Of a stretch of 64,000 nt of DNA, positions 39,659-48,769 are shown piece after piece. Position 1 is the stretch's first letter; every line of letters starts with the position of its first letter. Below the pieces are notes generated by a model. It had not been told where the DNA came from, made no database searches, and was given only the letters and a program-made list of their open reading frames with translations. Origin of the DNA: Bacillus sp. REN3 (GTDB taxonomy: Bacteria > Bacillota > Bacilli > Bacillales > Cytobacillaceae); contig NZ_JAERSD010000002.1 of assembly GCF_017912555.1 (NCBI RefSeq), positions 80,392 through 144,391 on the forward strand. Reading direction: 5' to 3'. The translations under genes and the position numbers were made by a program.

Positions 39659-40519
39659 TTATTCAATGCTCCTCCATAAATAAAGCGAAGCATAGCTTAA
39701 ATACGGCTCCCATGGCTGTTTGTATAATTCCATTTCAGCCGGTGTCGGTTTTTGCTCAAGCTGGAAAAACTTTTTTATCGCATTCTGGAGTCCAATATCC
39801 CCCATTGGAAACAAATTCGGACGACCAAGCCCGAACATCAGGAAGTTTTGGATAGTCCAAGGGCCAATACCTCGTATTTTGATCAATTTCCTGGCAATCT
39901 CGGCATCGGATTCCGATTTCATTTTTTCAAAATCAAGCTCTCCAGACGCGGCAAGCTTGGCAATGCCAATGGTATACTCCGCTTTCCGGCCGCTGAACTG
40001 CAGTTCGCGCAGCTGTTCAACCGAAAGACTAGCGACTTTCTCAGGCTCCGGATAAAACCAGACACCATCTACCTCGTCGCCGAATGTCTTCACAAACCGC
40101 TCTGTCAGGGTAAAAGCAAAGCTCAGATTCAGCTGCTGATGGATGATGCACTTGATGAGGCTCCCGAATGGGTCAAAATCAAGGATCATCGGTGTGCCGT
40201 AATGTTCATTGAACAAATCTTTCAAGTCGGTTGTCTGAAAATGCTCATGGATTTGCAGGAGTTCCACATCCCAGCGGAAAATTTCCGTGATCATGGAAAT
40301 CGTCTTTTCTTTTTCCGAGCTGGCACGGACGATGAATTCCGGCTTTTCCCGTGTCCCTGTCCCGATGACCTCGGCTGCAACTTTTTCACTTCCGACTCTG
40401 AGCGGGACCTTCACTGATCGTTTTTCGTGATCAACCACATGCAATGGATCAAGCGCAAGCCGGCTTAACGCGAGATCAAAATGGTACGGTCCGTTTATCG
40501 CCACCTTCTTTTCCCACAT
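39659..40519 (-). CDS. DNA-3-methyladenine glycosylase (AlkA/YfjP-like)
   Basis: 286 residues. The helix-hairpin-helix plus Gly/Pro motif is LIKIRGIGPWTIQNFLMFGLG with the catalytic aspartate in FPMGDIGLQ. The preceding IIHQQLNLSFAFTLTERFV is the usual first part of the HhH-GPD fold; the N-terminal 90 residues form the AlkA beta domain. It excises alkylated purines as the first step of base excision repair. It ends 15 nt before rlmD starts, so the two form one transcript, as yfjP-yfjO in B. subtilis. Confidence 0.9.
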   Translation of the reverse strand: MWEKKVAINGPYHFDLALSRLALDPLHVVDHEKRSVKVPLRVGSEKVAAEVIGTGTREKPEFIVRASSEKEKTISMITEIFRWDVELLQIHEHFQTTDLKDLFNEHYGTPMILDFDPFGSLIKCIIHQQLNLSFAFTLTERFVKTFGDEVDGVWFYPEPEKVASLSVEQLRELQFSGRKAEYTIGIAKLAASGELDFEKMKSESDAEIARKLIKIRGIGPWTIQNFLMFGLGRPNLFPMGDIGLQNAIKKFFQLEQKPTPAEMELYKQPWEPYLSYASLYLWRSIE

Positions 40520-40691
40520 ACATGAATCCGCCCTTCAGTCATTTTCCACGTATTATAGCATTTTTTGACTGTTATTACGAAAAATCCAGATGATGCTCGG
40601 AAGTTATAAACCACTGCCCGCTGTCATCCGATATCTTGCGTGCTGCGCTGTTTCCCTTTGTGTGGTTTCCCTCTTTTAATATCCAAATACG

Positions 40692-40718
40692 AAAAATCCC
40701 AGCTCAGCTGGGATTTTC
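40692..40718 (-). terminator. pdaA terminator
   Basis: AAAATCCCAGCT / AGCTGGGATTTT, a perfect palindrome with A and T tails; usable from both sides. Confidence 0.85.
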
Positions 40719-40722
40719 GCCA

Positions 40723-41526
40723 TCAATACATCATCGGGTTTTTGAGGTTCTCGCTGATCATCAAGTGGTCGAGACTTTTGAATGTATAGCCTTGTTTTTT
40801 CAGGTCCTTGATGACTTTTTCGAGCGCATCGGCATTGTCTTTGGAAACGGTGTGCAGCAGGAGGATCGAGCCTGGGTGGATCTGGCTCATGATTTTATCG
40901 TATGCGTATTGCCAGCCTCGCTGCTGATCGGTGTTCCAGTCAACAAAAGCGAGCGACCAGAATACATGCGTGTAGCCTGCTTCCCTGGCGACGGCCATTG
41001 TCCTTTCACTGAAAATCCCTCTTGGCGGCCGCATATAGGACATTTGTTTTTTGCCTGTGATTTTTTCAGTACCCGCTCTGACCATTTCAAGTTCCTTCTT
41101 GATTTTTGCGTTACTGATTTTCGTCATATCCGGATGGTGCCAAGAATGGTTGCCGATGATATGCCCTTCCCTTTCCATTCTTTCGACAAGTTCCGGTGCG
41201 CTTTCAAGATAGTGGCCGGTCACGAAGAAGGCTGCGGGTACTTTTTCTTTTTTAAGGACATCAAGGATTTTTTCGGTATAGCCATTTTCATAGCCATTAT
41301 CGAACGTAAGGTATAGTTCTTTTTTATCTGGAGAGCCCTTATAGACGGCTCCGTGCTTGGCGATAAGGTTTTCAAGCGGTTTTCCGGCGTCCGCCGGGCT
41401 GCCATTCCGGCTTTTTTTAAATCCCCAATGCAGAGGGGAATTCGCATATTCAGCATGGACGATGGCAGGCACAGCAGCTGAAAAGAACAGGCTTGCCGCC
41501 ATGAGAAATTTACTGATCCATTTCAT
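40723..41526 (-). CDS. pdaA: Delta-lactam-biosynthetic de-N-acetylase PdaA
   Basis: 267 residues: a signal peptide (MKWISKFLMAASLFFSAAVP...HAEYA) and a NodB polysaccharide deacetylase domain. The first motif is LTFDNGYENGYT (PdaA has DNG where most NodB proteins have DDG), the metal histidines lie in IIGNHSWHHPDM, and RPPRG and LLHTVS follow. PdaA removes acetyl from N-acetylmuramic acid so that muramic delta-lactam forms in the spore cortex, needed for germination. This supports a spore-former. GGGAGGAAC marks the start; the frame runs 49 codons further up without a site. SigG control is expected, but no clear SigG promoter was found. Confidence 0.93.
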   Translation of the reverse strand: MKWISKFLMAASLFFSAAVPAIVHAEYANSPLHWGFKKSRNGSPADAGKPLENLIAKHGAVYKGSPDKKELYLTFDNGYENGYTEKILDVLKKEKVPAAFFVTGHYLESAPELVERMEREGHIIGNHSWHHPDMTKISNAKIKKELEMVRAGTEKITGKKQMSYMRPPRGIFSERTMAVAREAGYTHVFWSLAFVDWNTDQQRGWQYAYDKIMSQIHPGSILLLHTVSKDNADALEKVIKDLKKQGYTFKSLDHLMISENLKNPMMY

Positions 41527-41650
41527 GTTGTTCCTCCCAAAGTTGTTTTTCCTTATTGTTTGCCTTGGGGGGAAAAAAATTCTCATTTCTTGCTTGAACA
41601 GAAAGTGTTCTTTTGGCCATTTTTTGACAGGAACAAGATGAAAGAATAAA

Positions 41651-41684
41651 TAAAGGAGACTTGCGGAACGCAAGCCTCCTTTTC
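41651..41684 (-). terminator. Fumarase terminator
   Basis: AAAGGAGACTTGCG / CGCAAGCCTCCTTTT stem with a GAA loop; one mismatch. Confidence 0.85.
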
Positions 41685-41685
41685 A

Positions 41686-43239
41686 TTATTTATATACCCG
41701 GTCTTTGAACTGGGCCAATTTTTCAAGAGAAGATTTTTCAACGTCTTCGTGCAGGCTGTTTCCGTGTGAATCCATTGTCACAACCGCTGTGAAGCCTTCA
41801 ACCTTCAAATGCCACATTGCTTCTGGGATACCGAAGTTCATCAGGTCTACGCCTTCGACAGACTTGATGCAATCTGCGTAATATTGTGCCGCTCCTCCAA
41901 TCGCGTTCAGGTAAACGCCGCCATGCTCCTTCAAGGCAGCAAGCGTCCTTGCACCCATTCCGCCCTTCCCGATGACCGCGCGGATGCCGAATTTCTTCAT
42001 GATGTCACCCTGGTAAGGCTCCTCACGGATGCTCGTTGTCGGCCCAGCAGCTTTCACATGCCATTTTCCTTCTTCATCTTTCAGCATGACCGGTCCACAG
42101 TGATAGATGATCTGCCCGTCCAGATCGACTGGCGAATCATGGTCGGAAAGGTACTTATGGATCGCATCGCGGCCAGTGTACATCATGCCATTGATCTTGA
42201 CAACATCGCCGACTTTCAGCTGGCGGATTTGCTCTTCGGAAATCGGTGCAGTCAAAGTGATGACTTCCGGTTCCGCCGGTGCCTCAACCGCTGCTGCGAT
42301 TTCCTGTGCGACTGGCTGGGCGAAGTCGATTTTTTCCCCATCCTGGTACATCCATTCCCCGATTTCGCCTGTCTCCGGATGGATCGTTACCCCAAGGCGG
42401 CGATATGCCCAGCAATTATAAGCGACAGAGACGAAGAAACTGGCAGGAATCCGGTTCATGACGCCAATCTTGCAGCCTAAAAGCGTCGTTTCACCACCGA
42501 AGCCCATCGTGCCGATTCCTAGCTTGTTGGCATTTTCCATGATGTATGCCTCGAGGTCCCGAAGCTCTTCAATTGGGTTGGTATCATCTACAGAGCGGAA
42601 CAGCTGCTCCTTCGCAAGATCATATCCGGACGAACGGTCGCCTCCGATTCCAACACCGATGAAACCGGCGCTGCATCCCTGGCCCTGCGCCTGGTATACG
42701 GAATGGAGAATGCATTTGCGTATCCCGTCAAGGTCACGGCCAGCGCGTCCAAGCCCTTCAAGCTCGGCAGGAAGGCTGTATTGGATGTTCTTGTTTTCAC
42801 AGCCTCCCCCTTTTAAAATCAGGCGGGCATCGATATAATCTTTTTCCCATTGCTCAAATTTGATGACGGGGGTCCCGTCGCCAAGGTTATCGCCGCTGTT
42901 ATCCCCTGTAAGCGAATCGACAGAGTTCGGACGGAGTTTCCCGTCTTTGGTCGCCTGGACAATCGCATTCTTGATCGCCTGCTTCAGTTCAAGCTGGTTC
43001 ACCCCGACAGGTGTTTTGATCTTGAATGTTGGCAGGCCAGTGTCCTGGCAAATTGGCGAGACGTTGTCATCCGCCATTTTAATGTTGTTGGTGATGGTTG
43101 CAAGGCTCATCGCCGAACGAGTCCCGGCATTTTCCCGCTCTGCGGCTGCCTTGATCGCCCTTCGCACATCCTTCGGCAGATTGGTAGATGTTTCAACGAT
43201 CAGCTCATACATGCTTTCCTGGAACTTTTCAATGTTCAT
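41686..43239 (-). CDS. fumA: Class I fumarate hydratase
   Basis: 517 residues with alpha and beta domains fused, as in E. coli FumA. The [4Fe-4S] ligands are in SPICQDTGLP, GGGCENKN and GQGCSAGFIG; the beta domain shows LKVGDVVKINGMMYTGRDA, AAGPTTSIREEPY and AVIGKGGMGART. It interconverts fumarate and malate and is oxygen-sensitive. The ATG follows GAGAGGGGTACATAAA; an upstream extension of 21 codons has no site. Monocistronic. B. subtilis relies on the class II enzyme FumC, so this is an additional or alternative fumarase. Confidence 0.92.
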   Translation of the reverse strand: MNIEKFQESMYELIVETSTNLPKDVRRAIKAAAERENAGTRSAMSLATITNNIKMADDNVSPICQDTGLPTFKIKTPVGVNQLELKQAIKNAIVQATKDGKLRPNSVDSLTGDNSGDNLGDGTPVIKFEQWEKDYIDARLILKGGGCENKNIQYSLPAELEGLGRAGRDLDGIRKCILHSVYQAQGQGCSAGFIGVGIGGDRSSGYDLAKEQLFRSVDDTNPIEELRDLEAYIMENANKLGIGTMGFGGETTLLGCKIGVMNRIPASFFVSVAYNCWAYRRLGVTIHPETGEIGEWMYQDGEKIDFAQPVAQEIAAAVEAPAEPEVITLTAPISEEQIRQLKVGDVVKINGMMYTGRDAIHKYLSDHDSPVDLDGQIIYHCGPVMLKDEEGKWHVKAAGPTTSIREEPYQGDIMKKFGIRAVIGKGGMGARTLAALKEHGGVYLNAIGGAAQYYADCIKSVEGVDLMNFGIPEAMWHLKVEGFTAVVTMDSHGNSLHEDVEKSSLEKLAQFKDRVYK

Positions 43240-43715
43240 TTTATGTACCCCTCTCTCTGCTCCCTTGTTCGTCAACCTGTTTATTTGAAAATTTCTTAAC
43301 ATTTCCCGATACCATTATACTCCTATCATCTTTTTATTGAAAGGCGGAGCCTGGAATCGTTTTCAAGGAAAAGTTTCCGTTCTCATCTTGCATATGCACG
43401 ACAGAGAGATTATGTTTCATTTAAAACACTTCTCACGAGGCTGCGAGTGATAGCTCTGTTATGTTTTTTTACATGTTTTAATGAGAACGGGCAGTCCATC
43501 AATGAGGTTAGAAATAGTCCAAAGAACCGTAATGGCAGAATGCTCTAGATTGTAGGGAGAGGAGGTGGGCGAAGATGCTGTTTAAGGAAAAACTTGTGAT
43601 GAGTTAAACTGTCTTGAGGACATTCCCTTGATCACTTCAGGGGAATCTGAAAGCAGCCACGAGTTGGCCAGTGTAAAACGATACGGACAGTCCCGCTAAA
43701 ATGGATGGCATATAA
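43240..43715. other. Gap between fumarase and SE1561 genes
   Basis: About 480 bp with no frame that has a ribosome site and length over 40 codons. GAGAACGG motifs occur near 43380 and 43480 but I see no structured element. Confidence 0.5.
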
Positions 43716-43740
43716 AATAAGAGACCCTGATCAAAGGTCT

Positions 43741-43926
43741 CTACAAATCACGATTTTTGAATTCGCGGCATTTCGCATCCATTTCTTCGACGATTTGGAT
43801 CATGCGGTCGATATCCTCAAGGTTTGCTTCCACTGGATCAATCGAATCCAATAATTCGGCAAACATATCTAAACGCTGTTTCAAAAAAACGACCTGCGTA
43901 TTTTTGTCTTTAATCGGATTACCCAT
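43741..43926 (-). CDS. SE1561 family protein
   Basis: 61 residues, MGNPIKDKNTQVVFLKQRLD then MFAELLDSIDPVEANLEDID, a helical acidic protein I recognise as the SE1561 family, conserved in Bacillales with unknown function. GTGAAAGGAGCGAACACA precedes the chosen ATG; an alternative in-frame start six codons upstream overlaps that site. A terminator with stem AGAGACC / GGTCTCT begins at its stop codon (43718-43743). Confidence 0.82.
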   Translation of the reverse strand: MGNPIKDKNTQVVFLKQRLDMFAELLDSIDPVEANLEDIDRMIQIVEEMDAKCREFKNRDL

Positions 43927-44069
43927 TGTGTTCGCTCCTTTCACATCTTTTATATCCTACCGGAAAATCATTAATCGCGCAATAATAAATCAATCGTTGT
44001 TTGATGAATGGAACATCCTGCTTCCTACAGGCGAAACCGGAAAATAGCCAGTAAGAACGAGGGAAAGAA

Positions 44070-44107
44070 AAACAGCAGCAAGCCATCATCCTGCTGCTGT
44101 TTTTCTT
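44070..44107 (-). terminator. Terminator of the gamma-glutamyltransferase gene
   Basis: AAAAACAGCAGCA / TGCTGCTGTTTTT with an 11-nt loop, usable from both strands. Confidence 0.8.
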
Positions 44108-44145
44108 CGGATAAGAATGGGGCAAGCATTCACCCTCATTCATCA

Positions 44146-45831
44146 TCATTCATTTATCCCGGCTGCTTTTCCTTCCCGGCTCGAGTCGGTAGCGGCATGG
44201 AGGAACCCTTTTTCATGGTCGATCTGGATCGCCTGTACATTTCCCAGCGGGAATGGCCCCTCTGCAAACTCGAAGCCCTTTGATTCCATTTCCCCTTTTG
44301 CCTCCATGCTGATACCGGCTTCCCATCCGATGAGCGGGCCGGTACTGTTGAAAATCCTCGGCTCTTCAATTGCTTCCTTGAGGTCCATTCCAAAATCTAG
44401 GACATTGACGATTGTCTGGAACACGGAACCGACAATGGTTGGTCCGCCCGGTGATCCAAGGGTCAGCACCGGCTTATCATCCTTGAAGATGATCGTCGGG
44501 GTTTTACAGCTGACAGGGCGTTTGCCTGGCTTCACTTCATTCAGGCCGCCAGGGAAGGCATCGAAATCGGTCATTTCATTGTTCAACACAAAACCATAGC
44601 CGTCAACCATGATTCCTGAACCAAACGGATGCTCGACGGTCGATGTGCATGCCACGATATTTCCCCATTTGTCCATGACCGTGTAATGACTAGTTTCACT
44701 TCTCTCCCTTTCCGGCTCGAATGGCTGGCGAACGACATTGATTTCATTTCCGTCCGTATATTTCCATGGATTGCCGAAATCAATCGAGTCATTCCTTCGG
44801 TCGAAGCTGATCAATTTGCGGCGCTCCGCGAGATAATCTTCGTTCAACATTCCTTTCAGCGGAATATCGCCAAATTCAGGGTCACCTGAAAAAGCAATTT
44901 TATCCGCAAAGGCAATTCTCATTGCTTCCGTAAACAAATAATACTTTTCCCAGGACTTGGCATGATACTGGCTGAAGTCGAACCCTTCTAGGAGTTTCAA
45001 AATCTGGAGCATCGTGGTTCCGCCAGCACTCGGCATATTGGATGATGCTATGCGATGGCCCCTGTATGTTCCCCAGGCAGGTTCATCTATTGAAATCCTG
45101 TAGCTTTTAAGGTCTGAAAGTTCCATGATTCCGCCAAGATCCTTTAACGTGGATACGATCGCTTCGGCAATCTCCCCTTCATAGAAAGCGTCTATTCCTT
45201 CCCTTTGTAGGATGCGGAATGTCTTTGCCAGATGCTCCTTTTTATATACATCTCCTTCGCATAGAAGCTTGCCATTGGGCATGAACAAGTTCCGTGCATG
45301 GTCACTCAGACGGTACTCGAAGTTTTTCAGGGATTCATCCATTACCCAGTTTACTTCCACGCCTTTTTCAGCAGCCTCTGCAGCTGGTTCGATCAAGTCT
45401 GCCAGCGGCTTCGTGCCATATTCCTTTCTAGCTGCTTCCATGGCTTTCAATATCCCGGGCACTCCTACCGCAGTCGCCTTTGTCGACCTCTCCCTGAAAG
45501 GAATGACTTCGCCTTTGTCATCGAGGAATATCTCAGGGTATGCGGCGGCTGGCGCCCGTGTGTGGCCATCAAAAATTTTGACCGTTTTGCTTTCCGCATG
45601 GTAAACCATGAAAAAGCCGCTTCCACCTATCCCTGTCATCATCGGTTCTCCGACATTCAAACCGAATTGGATGGCAATCGCCGCGTCGATTGCGTTTCCT
45701 CCATCCTTTAAAATTTTTTCGGCCGCATCGGTAGCGATTGGATGTGCTGATGCGGCGACTGCTGCTTTTCCTGTTGCGGTTTCTCTATTAAGATCACTCC
45801 GTCTGGAACGTGTTTTGAAATTTTTTCCCAT
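44146..45831 (-). CDS. Gamma-glutamyltransferase family protein (YwrD-like, cytoplasmic)
   Basis: 561 residues of the Ntn-hydrolase GGT family. The conserved autoprocessing threonine lies in RSETSHYTVMDKWGN; DAAIAIQFGLNVGEPMMTGI and PSAGGTTMLQIL are family motifs, and the substrate loop reads NNEMTDFDAF. Unlike Ggt it has no signal peptide; the start MGKNFKTRSRRSDLN is basic and hydrophilic, as in B. subtilis YwrD. It may hydrolyse gamma-glutamyl compounds inside the cell; substrate unknown. GGAGGAAGCCAGTC precedes the ATG. Confidence 0.88.
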   Translation of the reverse strand: MGKNFKTRSRRSDLNRETATGKAAVAASAHPIATDAAEKILKDGGNAIDAAIAIQFGLNVGEPMMTGIGGSGFFMVYHAESKTVKIFDGHTRAPAAAYPEIFLDDKGEVIPFRERSTKATAVGVPGILKAMEAARKEYGTKPLADLIEPAAEAAEKGVEVNWVMDESLKNFEYRLSDHARNLFMPNGKLLCEGDVYKKEHLAKTFRILQREGIDAFYEGEIAEAIVSTLKDLGGIMELSDLKSYRISIDEPAWGTYRGHRIASSNMPSAGGTTMLQILKLLEGFDFSQYHAKSWEKYYLFTEAMRIAFADKIAFSGDPEFGDIPLKGMLNEDYLAERRKLISFDRRNDSIDFGNPWKYTDGNEINVVRQPFEPERERSETSHYTVMDKWGNIVACTSTVEHPFGSGIMVDGYGFVLNNEMTDFDAFPGGLNEVKPGKRPVSCKTPTIIFKDDKPVLTLGSPGGPTIVGSVFQTIVNVLDFGMDLKEAIEEPRIFNSTGPLIGWEAGISMEAKGEMESKGFEFAEGPFPLGNVQAIQIDHEKGFLHAATDSSREGKAAGINE

Positions 45832-46126
45832 GACTGGCTTCCTCCACTTTCCTATAATATAAAGATAGAGTACCCGTTTGGGATTCATCAAAAACAATTT
45901 TAAAATTACTGAATTGTCTTTTATGACAAATTGTTCGCAAAAAAGAAAAAGCGGATGGCATGAAAGCCGGCATGATGGAGAGTAAACGAAAGCGGTCCTT
46001 AATGAACCTGGGTACCTTTGATGTCCGGGTACGCATTTTCCCTAAATGGCCATAACATGTGGACAAAGTGCATAAAAAATGCTCGCTTATTCTACTGGAT
46101 ATTTATGTAAAATTTATTCCGATTAA
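45832..46126. other. Gap upstream of the GGT-like gene
   Basis: About 300 bp of AT-rich DNA; a minus-strand frame of 90 codons here overlaps the GGT start out of frame and has no ribosome site. No structured element seen. Confidence 0.5.
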
Positions 46127-46152
46127 AAACCAGTCCCGTTTCAGGACTGGTT
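46127..46152 (-). terminator. Terminator of the YtxH-like gene
   Basis: AAACCAGTCC / GGACTGGTTT stem; short T stretch after it on the minus strand (TTTTTAATC). Confidence 0.7.
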
Positions 46153-46169
46153 TCATGTAAATGTCGATT

Positions 46170-46871
46170 TTAACGATTGTTATCATTGTTCTGGTTTTCC
46201 GGAGGCACTGAGAACGTGTTGGCTGTGTTGCCAAGGCCCGGAGTGTCCGCAGGCTGGCTCCTCATCCCGGTCGCATAAGCATCAGCAGCATTGCTTGAGG
46301 AACTGCTCTTTGACGAGCTTCCGTTCGAAGTTGCGCTGTTCACGACTGGGTTGTCCATCGCCGTTTCTCCTGCTTCTTTTACTTTTGTACCGATTTCCTT
46401 CAAATCTTCCTTCGCTTCTGTCGCTGTGTTCATCGCTTCATTGGATAAGGATTTCACATCACCCATTTTGCTGAACACATCATCGTTCAGCCGCTGATAC
46501 AGATTCTGGGCATCGCTGATTGCATCTTTAAGAACCTGGGAAGCTTCCTTGAAGCTGTTCATCATTTGGTCTTTGACATCAGATGGGTTGTTTTTCACCT
46601 CGCTGATGACGTTCATGGATGTATCCTTCACGTTGACGGCCTTATCCTTTACTTTTGAGCGGGTGTTGGAATCAAGCATCGCCAGCACGCCGCCGACAGC
46701 CGCCCCAATCAGCACGCCCTTCAACAGCTTGCTGTTTGAATTTCCCGAGTAATCGTAGCCATTTTCATAATAATCTTCCATTGAACGGTTATTTGTCCCA
46801 TTCGCGTATGTCATCGTTCCAGTTGTCGTATCATACATACCTTGATTGTTTGCAAGTATATTGTCTGACAT
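46170..46871 (-). CDS. YtxH-like general-stress protein with Ser/Asn-rich tail
   Basis: 233 residues. A hydrophilic start (NGTNNRSMEDYYENGYDY) leads into the YtxH membrane segment KLLKGVLIGAAVGGVLAMLD and a long amphipathic helical region rich in DVK/DLKE repeats (SDVKDQMMNSFKEASQVLKD), then a low-complexity Ser/Asn tail. YtxH-type proteins are SigB stress proteins in B. subtilis, of unknown mechanism. AGGAGGAAATAGACG precedes the ATG. Another YtxH protein is encoded at 56009. Confidence 0.78.
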   Translation of the reverse strand: MSDNILANNQGMYDTTTGTMTYANGTNNRSMEDYYENGYDYSGNSNSKLLKGVLIGAAVGGVLAMLDSNTRSKVKDKAVNVKDTSMNVISEVKNNPSDVKDQMMNSFKEASQVLKDAISDAQNLYQRLNDDVFSKMGDVKSLSNEAMNTATEAKEDLKEIGTKVKEAGETAMDNPVVNSATSNGSSSKSSSSSNAADAYATGMRSQPADTPGLGNTANTFSVPPENQNNDNNR

Positions 46872-47040
46872 CGTCTATTTCCTCCTTCTAAATGGTGGAT
46901 TAGTTGTTATGCCTATCTATTTCCCGGGTAGGATAGGAGCTAAACTGGATATGTCCACGTTTTGTCAAGAGGAAAAAATTACTAAAGAAAAAGATGCCCG
47001 ACCTTTTTGCCAGAAGGCGAAGGGTCAAGGCACCTATTTT

Positions 47041-47868
47041 TTATCTTGGCCGATCACTTGAAACAAATCCGAAACTGACATGGTCCTGGACCGGGATCCA
47101 GGCACCGATTCCCTGGGAGACGACATTTTTGACAACGATGAATTTTTTATTCCCTTTCAGCATCAAGTATACTTCACCGTATGTGACCTTCCCTTTTTCA
47201 TTGATGGCAGGTGCGTACGCGTAAAGATAACCAAGCCTTTTCGGCTGGATATTGTATATATGGTCCTTCTTTGTGCCTGCGCCGACTATTGTTTCGAACG
47301 CGAGCGGCAGGCCGGTTTTTTGCGCTGCTTTCAGGAGCATCATTTTCTGCACGTCTTCCGCGTTCTTGATTTTTGCTGTCAGTCCGCCTCTCACTGCTTT
47401 TTGCTGTTCCTGGACATAATGAATTTGATAAATTCCATTTCCGCCGCGATTGTCAAAATAATTCGTGTTGATTTTCTGGTATTCCCAGTTTGGCGAAGTT
47501 TCTGCAGATTCATAATTTAGCGGCCACTCGCCCAAATAGACAATCGCACGGTACCCAATTGCAAACGGAGTGCTATTGATTGTTGTTTCATTCAGCATCC
47601 TGATCAGGTCAGGGTTTTCGATTTTCACCTTTGATGTCTCGATCAGCTTCCGTGTCAGCTCACTGGGCTGGAGGAAGGGCAAATCCTCACTGGGATTTGG
47701 ATAAGTATTTTCTTTCGTGATATTCGTGACAGAGCCGGGAATCGAATATTTCGCTTTTTCCTCCTGCTTAGGGCTTGCCTTTTTGGCGGGAGCTTGAGCA
47801 GCAAAAGCCGGTGTAAGGATCCCAAGCAAAAATGCGAATGTTAATACCATGATGGCTGTTTTTTTCAT
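47041..47868 (-). CDS. yfkD: YfkD family exported protein
   Basis: 275 residues with a clear signal peptide (MKKTAIMVLTFAFLLGILTP, cleavage after AFA) and a Lys/Ala/Pro-rich linker. The mature part, SIPGSVTNITKENTYPNPSED to YRAIVYLGEWPLNYESAETS, matches the YfkD family of Bacillus, unknown function. It is an element of the yfkD-E-F-H-K synteny seen through the next 11 kb. GAAAGGAGAAAAACGCC precedes the ATG. Confidence 0.85.
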   Translation of the reverse strand: MKKTAIMVLTFAFLLGILTPAFAAQAPAKKASPKQEEKAKYSIPGSVTNITKENTYPNPSEDLPFLQPSELTRKLIETSKVKIENPDLIRMLNETTINSTPFAIGYRAIVYLGEWPLNYESAETSPNWEYQKINTNYFDNRGGNGIYQIHYVQEQQKAVRGGLTAKIKNAEDVQKMMLLKAAQKTGLPLAFETIVGAGTKKDHIYNIQPKRLGYLYAYAPAINEKGKVTYGEVYLMLKGNKKFIVVKNVVSQGIGAWIPVQDHVSFGFVSSDRPR

Positions 47869-47955
47869 GGCGTTTTTCTCCTTTCACAACTATAGCTTAT
47901 GAGTTTGCTTATAGTGTTTTCGGAGCTGCCGCAGTTTATCCAAAATTTGCGGAAA

Positions 47956-48576
47956 TTATCTCGATGAAGACACGACCAGTTTATTGAGCAGCCTTTCAAA
48001 AAAAGGGAAGAAAAACTGGATCAGCGGTCCAATCGCGAAGGTGACAATCAACGTTCCGATTCCGATCGGACCTTTAAAAACGAATGCTGCCGACAAGGCG
48101 ATCATTTCTCCCAATGTCTTTGCGAGCATTAAATTCAGTCCCAGCCTTTCACGCAATGCCATCATGAAATTATCGATCGGGATAAGCGGGAATTTTGGCT
48201 GCAAATAAATCGCAAGCCCGATGCTGAGCGTGATCATGCCAATCAAAAATACACTAAAGCGTTTCAAGTACCCAGTGATCACGACATCTTCGAAAACCTG
48301 GAGGATCCAAAAGTCAATCAAGCCGCCAGTAATGAGAATCGTGACAACCGCTGCGATATCCGGACGCCTTTTCACTAAAATCGCGTTCACGATGATGAGG
48401 ATGGCCCCGACAATCACGACCCAGCTGCCGGGAGTGAGCCCGACCGTTTTCGACAGTCCGACATTCAGGGCATCCCACGCCCCTGTCCCAAGGTCCGCTT
48501 TGATGGTCAGCGAAACTCCCATGGAAAGAATGGTCAAGCCGCTGATGAAAAACAGCGAACGGTAAAATAAAGCCAT
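47956..48576 (-). CDS. YczE/YyaS/YitT-type membrane protein
   Basis: 206 residues with five membrane segments. The N-terminal LSMGVSLTIKADLGTGAWDA and central QPKFPLIPIDNFMMALRER are typical of the YczE family, distantly related to YitT but without DUF2179. YczE has been linked to surfactin production in B. subtilis; the biochemical role is unknown. AAAAGGAGAAATAGT precedes the ATG. Runs with yfkD on the same strand, 87 nt apart. Confidence 0.8.
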   Translation of the reverse strand: MALFYRSLFFISGLTILSMGVSLTIKADLGTGAWDALNVGLSKTVGLTPGSWVVIVGAILIIVNAILVKRRPDIAAVVTILITGGLIDFWILQVFEDVVITGYLKRFSVFLIGMITLSIGLAIYLQPKFPLIPIDNFMMALRERLGLNLMLAKTLGEMIALSAAFVFKGPIGIGTLIVTFAIGPLIQFFFPFFERLLNKLVVSSSR

Positions 48577-48725
48577 ACTATTTCTCCTTTTCTCGCAGCT
48601 ATAACGAAAGCGGCAACGGACATCGTCCAGTTGCCAAGGGACACATCCTGTTCCTGGAAAACCCGGACAGTAAGATGCACCATTTTCCTCCTTGCTGCTA
48701 CTATATGCTTTTTTTCCGAAGAAAA

Positions 48726-48754
48726 AGAACCCTGTCCCCCTGGAACAGAGTTCT
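48726..48754 (-). terminator. Terminator of the OsmC-antiporter operon
   Basis: AGAACTCTGTTCC / GGACAGGGTTCT on the minus strand followed by TTTTTC. Confidence 0.8.
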
Positions 48755-48769
48755 GAACATTCCCGTTAG

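Noticed and set aside
41527-41650. SigG promoter for pdaA
   Set aside because: TGAGAAT and CAAACAAT occur with roughly suitable spacing, but the match to the SigG consensus is too poor.
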